Source: AP-15 sp963703665
GTDB lineage: Bacteria > Pseudomonadota > Alphaproteobacteria > ATCC43930 > CGMCC-115725
Length of the DNA: 64,000 nt
Direction: 5' to 3'
Assembly (NCBI GenBank): GCA_963703665.1
Contig: CAVPFB010000003.1
Location: 835,118 to 899,117, forward strand
In this document: positions 37,116-44,154 of the stretch, one piece after another
Numbering within the stretch: position 1 is the stretch's first letter
Layout: each line of letters starts with the position of its first letter
Program-made: the position numbers and the translations under genes
The notes under the pieces: model-generated
Database searches by the model: none
The model's input: only the letters and a program-made list of their open reading frames with translations
What the model was told of the DNA's origin: nothing

Positions 37116-37256
37116 AGAGATGCCCAATAATTTTCCATTCGAGCAGATTTCGGGTGGAGCAGATTTCGGCCGAGCTGCAGGATGTCATTGCGCCGACCCG
37201 TGGGCTCGCACTGGCTCCAAGGGGGGATTGGCGGCTCGATCTGATCGGCAAACGCT

Positions 37257-38141
37257 TTAGCCGACGATCTGGTCCTTTCGGTAGCCTTGCGCGTAAAGCA
37301 GCGCGGTGAGATCGGCGTGGTCCACATGACAGCGTGCGGCGGCGACGACCGCCGGTTTGGCGTGAAAAGCGATGCCGAGCCCGGCTGCGGCGAGCATCGG
37401 CAAATCGTTGGCGCCGTCGCCGACGGCAATCGTCTGGGCCGGCTGCAGACCCCGCTTCGCCGCGAGCCGGAGCAGCGTGTCGCGTTTGGTGTAGCGGGTC
37501 ACGATCGGCGGGCGCACGGTGCCGGCAAGGCAACCGTCGGCGATATCGAGATGATTGGCGACGACATGATCGAAGCCGAGGGAAGCCGCGATCCGCTCGG
37601 CGAAGACGGTGAACCCCCCGCTGACCAGCGCCGTCGCCGCACCGCTGCGGCGCATCGTCGCGACCAGGGCGTGCGCCCCGGGCATCGGGCGGATGCGCCC
37701 CGCAGCTTCGTCGAGAACCGTAGCCGGCATCCCCTTGAGCAGTGCTACGCGCCGCTCGAGGGCCGCCACGAAGTCGATCTCGCCGTTCATCGCGCTTCGG
37801 GTGATCTCGGCGACCTGCGGCCGCAGCCCGAGGAAGTCCGCGAGCTCGTCCAGCATCTCGTTTTCGATGATCGTCGACTCCATGTCGGCGACCAGCAGCC
37901 GCTTTTCTCGCTGCCCCGCCGGCTGGATGACAACGTCGACGGCAGCGTCGCCGATCGCCCGGCGCGCCGTCGTTTCGGCAGAGGCGAGCTCACGACCGTC
38001 GAACATCAGGTCGCACGCCTCGTCGGCGGCGAGCCACAGCGGCGCCGCGCATCCGGGCAGCGCTTCGGCGATCGCGGCGGCGATGCCGGGAAGCAGGCTC
38101 CGGGCGCTCTCGGCGGCGAACAGGCTGGCAACGAGGCTCAT
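37257..38141 (-). CDS. serB: Phosphoserine phosphatase
   Basis: HAD-family enzyme of 294 residues catalysing the last step of serine synthesis. The N-terminal 75 residues form an ACT-like domain. The catalytic domain has the nucleophile Asp86 in VADMESTIIENEMLDELAD, motif II LVSGGFTVFAERIA, the motif III Lys near TKRDTLL and motif IV VGDGANDLPMLAAAGLGIA, all typical of SerB. The start at 38141 is chosen by family length; miaA starts 46 bases away on the other strand, so the region between is a tight divergent promoter. Confidence 0.93.
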   Translation of the reverse strand: MSLVASLFAAESARSLLPGIAAAIAEALPGCAAPLWLAADEACDLMFDGRELASAETTARRAIGDAAVDVVIQPAGQREKRLLVADMESTIIENEMLDELADFLGLRPQVAEITRSAMNGEIDFVAALERRVALLKGMPATVLDEAAGRIRPMPGAHALVATMRRSGAATALVSGGFTVFAERIAASLGFDHVVANHLDIADGCLAGTVRPPIVTRYTKRDTLLRLAAKRGLQPAQTIAVGDGANDLPMLAAAGLGIAFHAKPAVVAAARCHVDHADLTALLYAQGYRKDQIVG

Positions 38142-38186
38142 GCGCGACGCTCCTACGCCCGTCAGGCATCGGCGCACAAGCCACCG

Positions 38187-39113
38187 GTGCTGATCGTCAC
38201 AGGTCCGACGGCGAGCGGCAAATCGGCGCTGGCGGTCGAGCTGGCAGCGCATGTCGCCGGAACCGTCGTCAATGCCGACAGCCTGCAATGCTATCGCGAT
38301 CTGGCGATCCTGACGGCGCGGCCCGATCCCGGCGCCTGCGCGCGGGCGCCGCATCGCCTCTACGGCTTTCTCGACGCCGCCGAGCGCGGCTCCGCGGGCG
38401 GCTGGCGCGAGCGCGCGCTCGCCGAGCTCGCGGCGGCGACCGAAGCGGGCCGGCTGCCGATCGTGGTCGGCGGCACCGGTCTCTATCTTCGTGCGCTGAC
38501 CTGCGGCTTGGCGCCGTTTCCCCGGATCCCCGAGGAGGCCCGCGCCGAGGCGGCAACACTCCACCGGGTGCTCGGCGGCGCGGGATTTCGCGACCGCCTC
38601 TCGGCGCTCGATCCCGAGGCGGCGCGGCGGCTCCACCCTGGAGACTCGCAGCGCCTGATGCGCGCCTATGCGGTCGTGCGCGCGACCGGGCTGGCGATCG
38701 GCGCCTGGCGCGCGCGAGCCCATCCCGCGGCCCCCCACCGCTTTGCCACGATCCTGCTGATGCCGCCGCGCGCGCAGCTCTATGAGGCCTGCAATGCTCG
38801 CTTTGCCGCGATGGTCGAGCGCGGCGCGCTGGCCGAGGCGGCGGCGCTCGCCGGGCGCGGGCTCGATCCCGGCTTGCCGGCGATGAAGGCGGTCGGGCTG
38901 CCCGAGCTGATGCGCCATCTGCGCGGCGAGATGCCGCTTGCCGAGGCGGTCGCCGCGGCGCAGCGCGCGACGCGCCGCTATGCCAAGCGCCAAATGACCT
39001 GGTTCCGGCATCAGCTGGAGCCGGATCTGATCCTCGGCGAGCAATTTTCGGAAAGTTTGCTGCGCCGCTCACGCCAGTTTATTGACGAGTTTTTGTTGAC
39101 CGACCAGACATAG
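38187..39113 (+). CDS. miaA: tRNA dimethylallyltransferase
   Basis: A 308-residue enzyme adding dimethylallyl to A37 of tRNAs that read UNN codons. P-loop GPTASGKS (residues 6-13), NADSLQCYRDLAI, GGTGLYLRALTCGL, and the C-terminal KQMTWFRHQ helix (RRYAKRQMTWF) are characteristic. Codons upstream of GTG 38187 contain no other in-frame start without entering serB territory, so the GTG is used, giving the short N-terminus seen in the family. Divergent from serB. Confidence 0.92.
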   Translation: MLIVTGPTASGKSALAVELAAHVAGTVVNADSLQCYRDLAILTARPDPGACARAPHRLYGFLDAAERGSAGGWRERALAELAAATEAGRLPIVVGGTGLYLRALTCGLAPFPRIPEEARAEAATLHRVLGGAGFRDRLSALDPEAARRLHPGDSQRLMRAYAVVRATGLAIGAWRARAHPAAPHRFATILLMPPRAQLYEACNARFAAMVERGALAEAAALAGRGLDPGLPAMKAVGLPELMRHLRGEMPLAEAVAAAQRATRRYAKRQMTWFRHQLEPDLILGEQFSESLLRRSRQFIDEFLLTDQT

Positions 39114-39195
39114 CTGATTAGGTTGCCGGCCCGCTTTGAAGCGCGCGCGGCAGTCCGCCATCGATGCGGCGGGTTGATCGATTAGGGAGCTGGTT

Positions 39196-40956
39196 ATGTC
39201 GGCCGAGCCGATCAGTGGAGCGGACATCGTCATCAAGGCGCTCGTCGACCAGGGCGTCGATGTCGTGTTCGGCTATCCGGGCGGCGCGGTATTGCCGATC
39301 TACGACGCGCTCTACAAGCAGAATTCATTGCGCCACATCCTGGTGCGCCAGGAAGGTGGTGCCGTGCATGCGGCGGAGGGTTACGCGCGCTCGACCGGCC
39401 GGGTCGGCGTCGTGCTGGTGACGAGCGGCCCCGGCGCCACCAACGCGGTCACCGGCTTGACCGACGCGCTGATGGATTCGGTGCCGGTCGTGTGCCTGAC
39501 CGGGCAGGTGCCGACCCACCTGATCGGCAACGACGCGTTTCAGGAAGCCGACACCACCGGCATTACCCGGCCCTGCACCAAGCACAACTACCTGGTCAAA
39601 GACGTGCGCGAGCTGGCGCGCATGCTGCACGAGGCCTTCTATGTCGCCAAAAGCGGGCGTCCCGGGCCGGTGGTCGTCGATCTGCCCAAGGATGTGCTGT
39701 TCGCGCTCGGCCCCTACAGCGGGCCGCAGGACGCGCGCCACAAGAGCTATCGCCCGCAGCTGGTCCCCGATCCGGCGCGGATCGCGCAAGCGGCGGCGAT
39801 GATCGCGACGGCCAAGCGGCCGCTGTTCTACGGCGGCGGCGGGCTGATCAATTCGGGACCCGAGGCCTGCGCCCGGTTTACCGAGCTGGTGCGGGCAACC
39901 GACGTGCCCTGCACGCTGACCTTGATGGGGCTCGGCGCATTGCCGGCGAGCGACCCGCATTTTCTCGGCATGGTCGGCATGCACGGCACCTATGAAGCCA
40001 ATTTGGCGATGCATGGCTGCGATCTGATGATCGCGGTCGGCTCACGCTTCGACGACCGGGTGACCGGGCGCCTGAACGCGTTTTCGCCGGGCTCGAAAAA
40101 GATCCACATCGACATTGATCCGTCCTCGATCAACAAGAACGTCCGCGTCGACCTGCCGATCATCGGCGATGCCGGAGAGGCGATGTCGGCGCTGCTCGCC
40201 GCCCGGACGAAAGCCTCACCCGGCCTCGGCGCTGCGCGCGCGGAATGGTGGCGCACGATCAAGGCATGGCGCAGCCGCGACTGCCTGCGCTACGATCGCA
40301 GCCGGCGCGACCTGATCAAGCCGCAATATGCGCTCGAACGGCTCTATGCGCAGACCCGCGGCCGTGACCTCTACGTCACCACCGAGGTCGGCCAGCATCA
40401 GATGTGGGCGGCGCAGTTCATGAAGTTCGAGGAGCCCGGTCATTGGATGACCTCGGGCGGGCTCGGCACGATGGGCTACGGCCTGCCCGCTGCGGTCGGC
40501 GTGCAGATCGCCCATCCGGAGGCGCTGGTCATCGACATCGCCGGCGAAGCCTCGATCCTGATGAACATTCAGGAAATGTCGACCGTCGCCCAATACCGGT
40601 TGCCGGTCAAAGTATTCATCCTGAACAACCAGTATATGGGCATGGTGCGGCAATGGCAGGAATTGCTGCATGGCGGCCGCTATTCCGAGAGCTATACCGC
40701 GGCCCTTCCGGATTTCGTCAAATTGGCGGAGGCCTTTGGCGCCTGCGGGCGGCGGGTGGAGAGCCCGGCCGAGCTCGACGCCGCGATCACCTGGATGCTG
40801 ACCGAGCCGGGTGCGGTGATCCTCGATGTCGCCGTCGACCAGGCCGAGAACTGCTTTCCGATGATCCCGTCGGGTGCAGCGCACAACGAGATGCTGCTCG
40901 GCCCCGACGACGAAGCCGAAAAGCCGGTCTCCGAAGAAGGCATGGTGCTGGTGTGA
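39196..40956 (+). CDS. ilvB: Acetolactate synthase large subunit
   Basis: ThDP-dependent enzyme (586 residues) making acetolactate or acetohydroxybutyrate, first common step of branched-chain amino-acid synthesis. Catalytic Glu53 lies in VRQEGGAVHAAEGYAR, the FAD/central domain has GSRFDDRVTGRL, and the ThDP-Mg site spans DIAGEASILMNIQEMSTV through NNQYMGMVRQWQELL. A GGGAG ribosome-binding sequence precedes the start. It heads ilvB-ilvH-ilvC on one strand; the spacers carry palindromic REP-like elements. Confidence 0.95.
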   Translation: MSAEPISGADIVIKALVDQGVDVVFGYPGGAVLPIYDALYKQNSLRHILVRQEGGAVHAAEGYARSTGRVGVVLVTSGPGATNAVTGLTDALMDSVPVVCLTGQVPTHLIGNDAFQEADTTGITRPCTKHNYLVKDVRELARMLHEAFYVAKSGRPGPVVVDLPKDVLFALGPYSGPQDARHKSYRPQLVPDPARIAQAAAMIATAKRPLFYGGGGLINSGPEACARFTELVRATDVPCTLTLMGLGALPASDPHFLGMVGMHGTYEANLAMHGCDLMIAVGSRFDDRVTGRLNAFSPGSKKIHIDIDPSSINKNVRVDLPIIGDAGEAMSALLAARTKASPGLGAARAEWWRTIKAWRSRDCLRYDRSRRDLIKPQYALERLYAQTRGRDLYVTTEVGQHQMWAAQFMKFEEPGHWMTSGGLGTMGYGLPAAVGVQIAHPEALVIDIAGEASILMNIQEMSTVAQYRLPVKVFILNNQYMGMVRQWQELLHGGRYSESYTAALPDFVKLAEAFGACGRRVESPAELDAAITWMLTEPGAVILDVAVDQAENCFPMIPSGAAHNEMLLGPDDEAEKPVSEEGMVLV

Positions 40957-40977
40957 GAGCGCGTAACCTCTTTTTTC

Positions 40978-41055
40978 CGTCACTCCCGCAGAAGCGGGGG
41001 TCCAGGAACGACGGCACGTCGCTCGCTCTGGGTTCCCGCTTTCGCGGGAATGACG
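40978..41055. repeat. REP-like palindromic element, copy 1 (ilvB-ilvH spacer)
   Basis: Two hairpins in tandem: CACTCCCGCAGAAGCGGGGG near the left and TTCCCGCTTTCGCGGGAATG at the right, about 78 bp in all, of the GTCATTCCCGCGAAAGCGGGAA kind common in alphaproteobacterial genomes. It occupies most of the 122-base spacer, preceded by a T6 run at 40972-40977. Confidence 0.8.
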
Positions 41056-41078
41056 ACTAAACAGCGCGACGTCCGGTC

Positions 41079-41624
41079 GTGAGCGACATCGAGCGCCACA
41101 CGATCGCGGTGCTGGTCGACAATGAGCCCGGGATTCTCGCCCGCGTGGTCGGGCTGTTTTCCGGGCGCGGCTACAATATCGAGAGCCTGACCGTGGCCGA
41201 GATCGACCGCCGCAACCGGCTGTCGCGGATCACCATCGTGACCTCCGGGACGCGCATGATCATCGAGCAGATCAAGGCGCAATTGTCGCGGCTGGTGCCG
41301 GTGCACGAGGTCCACGACCTGACCGACGAGGGGCCGTTCGTCGAGCGCGAGATGATGCTGATCAAGGTGGCCGGGAAAGGCGAGTCGCGCATCGAATCCT
41401 TGCGTCTCGCCGACATCTTCCGCGCCCGCGTCGTCAATTCGACGACCGACAGCTTCGTCTTCGAAATGACCGGCTCGGCCGAGAAGCTGAACGCCTTTAT
41501 CGCGCTGATGGAGCCGCTGGGGCTCGCCGAGATCTCGCGCACCGGCGCCGTCGCGATCGCCCGCGGAGCCGCGAGCTGCTACTCCGGAACGCAGATTTCC
41601 GCCGGCTCGGCGGTTTGCAAATAA
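41079..41624 (+). CDS. ilvH: Acetolactate synthase small (regulatory) subunit
   Basis: A 181-residue ACT-domain protein that activates the large subunit and confers valine feedback. The N-terminal ACT domain has IAVLVDNEPGILARVVGLFSGRGYNIESL, and the second domain has EREMMLIKVAGKGESRIE and GSAEKLNAFIALMEPLGL. It starts with GTG at 41079. The final 18 residues are unusual for the family and abut the second REP-like element, so the true stop may have been shifted by insertion of that element. Confidence 0.93.
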   Translation: MSDIERHTIAVLVDNEPGILARVVGLFSGRGYNIESLTVAEIDRRNRLSRITIVTSGTRMIIEQIKAQLSRLVPVHEVHDLTDEGPFVEREMMLIKVAGKGESRIESLRLADIFRARVVNSTTDSFVFEMTGSAEKLNAFIALMEPLGLAEISRTGAVAIARGAASCYSGTQISAGSAVCK

Positions 41625-41626
41625 CC

Positions 41627-41705
41627 CGTCATTCCCGCGAAAGCGGGAACCAGGGCCCAAGCTTCCACCGCTCGCCCTGGACCCCCGCTTCCGCGGGGGC
41701 GACGG
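41627..41705. repeat. REP-like palindromic element, copy 2 (ilvH-ilvC spacer)
   Basis: Starts 2 bases after the ilvH stop: CGTCATTCCCGCGAAAGCGG on the left, and ACCCCCGCTTCCGCGGGGGC on the right, with a GGGCCCAAGCTTCCACCG middle. Same architecture as copy 1. It is followed by the GAGGAGG ribosome-binding site of ilvC. Confidence 0.8.
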
Positions 41706-41725
41706 CAACAGCGAGGAGGCTGAAG

Positions 41726-42745
41726 ATGCGGGTGTATTACGATCGCGACGCCGATGTGAACCTGATCAAATCGCGGAAGGTCGCGGTCATCGGCTACGGC
41801 AGCCAGGGCCACGCCCATGCCAACAACCTTCGCGACAGCGGGGTCAAGGACGTCGTGGTGGCCTTGCGCCCGGGCTCGGCCTCGGCGGAAAAGGCCGAAG
41901 CGGCGGGGCTCAAGGTGGTGACCGCCTCGGAGGCGGCGAAATGGGCCGACATCGTCATGGTGCTCGCCCCCGACGAGTTGCAGGCGGAGCTCTATACCAG
42001 CGATCTCCGCTCCAATATGCGCGAAGGAACGGCACTCGCCGTCGCCCACGGGCTCAGCATCCATTTTCGGCTGATCGAGCCGCGCCCCGACATGGACGTG
42101 TTCATGATCGCGCCGAAGGGGCCAGGCCATACGGTGCGCTCGGAATATCTGCGCGGCGGCGGCGTCCCGTGCCTCGTTGCGGTCGACCAGAACCCGTCCG
42201 GCAACGCGCTCGAACTAGCACTCAGCTATGCCTCGGCGATCGGCGGCGGGCGCGCCGGGGTGATCGAGACGACCTTTCGGGAAGAATGCGAGACCGATCT
42301 GTTCGGCGAGCAGTCGGTGCTGTGCGGCGGGCTGACCTCGCTAATCCTGGCCGGGTTCGAGACCCTGGTCGAGGCCGGCTACGCGCCCGAGATGGCCTAT
42401 TTCGAATGCTGCCACGAAGTCAAGCTGATCGTCGACCTGATCTATGAAGGCGGCATCGCCAACATGCGCTATTCGGTGTCGAACACCGCCGAATATGGCG
42501 ACTATTCGCGCGGGCCCAGGGTCATCGACGAGCATGTGCGCGCCGAGATGAAGAAGATCCTCGCCGACATCCAATCCGGCCGGTTCGCGCGCGAATGGGT
42601 GCTCGAAAACACCGCCGGCCAGCCGAGCTTCAAGGCCCTGCGTCGCCGCGCCGCCGAGCACGACATCGAAAAAATCGGCGAGAAGCTGCGTGCGATGATG
42701 CCGTGGATCAGCGAAAACCGCCTCGTCGACAAGACCCGAAACTGA
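41726..42745 (+). CDS. ilvC: Ketol-acid reductoisomerase
   Basis: A 339-residue class I KARI, converting acetolactate to dihydroxyisovalerate. The NADPH loop is VAVIGYGSQGHAHANNLRDSG, the catalytic domain has MIAPKGPGHTVRSEYLRGGG, EECETDLFGEQSVLCGGL and CHEVKLIVDLIYEGG with metal-binding acidic residues, and SNTAEYGDYSRGPRVI at the C-terminus. Strong GAGGAGG upstream. Third gene of the ilv cluster, consistent with a polycistron. Confidence 0.96.
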   Translation: MRVYYDRDADVNLIKSRKVAVIGYGSQGHAHANNLRDSGVKDVVVALRPGSASAEKAEAAGLKVVTASEAAKWADIVMVLAPDELQAELYTSDLRSNMREGTALAVAHGLSIHFRLIEPRPDMDVFMIAPKGPGHTVRSEYLRGGGVPCLVAVDQNPSGNALELALSYASAIGGGRAGVIETTFREECETDLFGEQSVLCGGLTSLILAGFETLVEAGYAPEMAYFECCHEVKLIVDLIYEGGIANMRYSVSNTAEYGDYSRGPRVIDEHVRAEMKKILADIQSGRFAREWVLENTAGQPSFKALRRRAAEHDIEKIGEKLRAMMPWISENRLVDKTRN

Positions 42746-42753
42746 GCCTTCAG

Positions 42754-42978
42754 CTACGCCCTCGCAGCGGCTCGGGCGGGTGCCGGCTCGCCGGCGGCTG
42801 CGATCGGATTGGGCGGCAAGGATTGGGCAGCGACTGCGGCATCATCAGCCTTGAATTGCGCGACCGCCGCAGGAAAATCCGGCCATACGCAAACGCTCGT
42901 CTCGATTAAACGGTCGTTGAGATCGAGCATGTTGAGCCAAGCATCGCCCGACATCCGGCTCGCGTCGGGGCCGACCAT
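42754..42978 (-). pseudogene. Decayed fragment of a FecR/DUF6600-type gene
   Basis: The first 28 residues (VGPDASRMSGDAWLNMLDLN) match IGPDAIQMSSDTWLNMLNLS of the large secreted protein encoded at 44155-46476. DNA at about 42900-42979 can be aligned by eye with 46087-46166, including a shared GAGCATGTTGAGCCAAG. The fragment lacks a signal peptide, and everything after residue 28 is unrelated and Ala/Pro-rich. It looks like the remains of a duplicate or a copy trimmed by rearrangement. A functional short protein cannot be excluded. Confidence 0.6.
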
Positions 42979-43008
42979 GATAAGAGTGTTGTTGTTCCTG
43001 CGTCCCTA

Positions 43009-44028
43009 CTAATTTGTCAACGTTACTTCCGGTCTTCCGGTCGTCTCGGAGCCTTTGCAATCGTTTTCGGTCTCGATGCGGTCGCCCGAAATTCCGCGCG
43101 CTTTGAGTGCGTCTTGGACTTTATTCGCGCGCAACTGAGCAAGCGCCATCGGGGTTTCCCGCGCGCCCTCATCATCCGCACAATATGCTTTGACTTTGAC
43201 TTTGACCCTTGGGTGATCGCGCAGGAACAGGGCTTGGCCATCGATGGTCGAGTCCGCCGATCGGGGCAACACGATCCCGCCTCTGTCGAACACGATCGGA
43301 TCTCCGGCCGTGGGCGAGGGCGCCATGGCAGAGGAGAAGTGGATCTCTTTCGATCGGGCCGTGTATTTCAAGAAGAAAACTGTCGCGCAACCCACCGCGA
43401 TCAAACCGATCACAAGAACGAGAAAGCTGAACCCGAATCGTAGTCGGTGAGGATTTGTAGTCTTGGCAGCATAGGCTGGCGGCGGGAGGTCATCGAGCGG
43501 GATACGGAAGACGTGGACCGGCCGGGAGATGTTTTTGACCTGCTGTTGACCCAGATCCTCGAAGCCGAAACCGAGCTTGTCGCGCACCTGATCGCGTACG
43601 ATCCGACTGACGCAGATCCCCCCCGGCGCTGCCAGGCCTTCGAGCCGGGCCGCGACGTTGACGCCGTCGCCAAAAATATCTGCACCATCGATGATGATGT
43701 CGCCGACATTGATGCCGATGCGAAATACGATGGGATCCTCGGCCGGGCGTTGAACATTGCGCGACGCCATCGCGCGCTGGATGTCGACGGCGCAGCGCAC
43801 CGCGTCGACGACGCTGGCGAATTCGACCAGCAGCCCGTCTCCCATGGTCTTGACGATCCGCCCGCGATGGCTGTCGATCCGGGGGTCGGTCACCTCGCGC
43901 CATACCGCCTTCATGGCGACGTGGGTGCCTTCTTCGTTCGCGCTCATCAGGCGTGAATAACCGACGACATCGGCGGCCAGGATCGCCGCCAATCGGCGTT
44001 CGGTGCGCTGTTGCCCTTCGATCGTCAT
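43009..44028 (-). CDS. Class III nucleotidyl cyclase with single transmembrane helix and OmpA-like domain
   Basis: A 339-residue protein with an unusual layout. Residues 8-180 are a class III adenylate/guanylate cyclase domain: metal Asp20 in ILAADVVGYSRLM, Asp64 in KTMGDGLLVEF, and transition-state Asn124/Arg128 in FGDGVNVAARLE. Residues 197-220 form one membrane helix (FGFSFLVLVIGLIAVGCATVFFL). Residues about 245-338 resemble an OmpA-like peptidoglycan-associated fold: GGIVLPRSADSTIDGQALFL, then CADDEGARETPMALAQLRANKVQDAL with Arg300 in the peptidoglycan-binding place. This predicts a cytoplasmic cyclase tied to the cell wall. Start at 44028 by homology. Confidence 0.75.
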   Translation of the reverse strand: MTIEGQQRTERRLAAILAADVVGYSRLMSANEEGTHVAMKAVWREVTDPRIDSHRGRIVKTMGDGLLVEFASVVDAVRCAVDIQRAMASRNVQRPAEDPIVFRIGINVGDIIIDGADIFGDGVNVAARLEGLAAPGGICVSRIVRDQVRDKLGFGFEDLGQQQVKNISRPVHVFRIPLDDLPPPAYAAKTTNPHRLRFGFSFLVLVIGLIAVGCATVFFLKYTARSKEIHFSSAMAPSPTAGDPIVFDRGGIVLPRSADSTIDGQALFLRDHPRVKVKVKAYCADDEGARETPMALAQLRANKVQDALKARGISGDRIETENDCKGSETTGRPEVTLTN

Positions 44029-44154
44029 CCGCGCAACCTTAGCGTAAGCGCGGCCGGTGCGACAATCCGGGCGGCGGTAAAATCGGGCAGTCGGGATCGG
44101 CGCCGAGGAGCCCGGCACCGGCCGGAATGCGGGATACCTCGCTGCGATGTCGGT

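Noticed and set aside
37257..39044. Long frames extending serB and miaA through each other
   Set aside because: Each extension is antisense to the neighbouring gene; both families have clear starts at 38141 and 38187.
40978..41705. CRISPR-like array from the repeated palindromes
   Set aside because: Only two copies, each with internal hairpins and separated by a gene; no spacers of uniform length.
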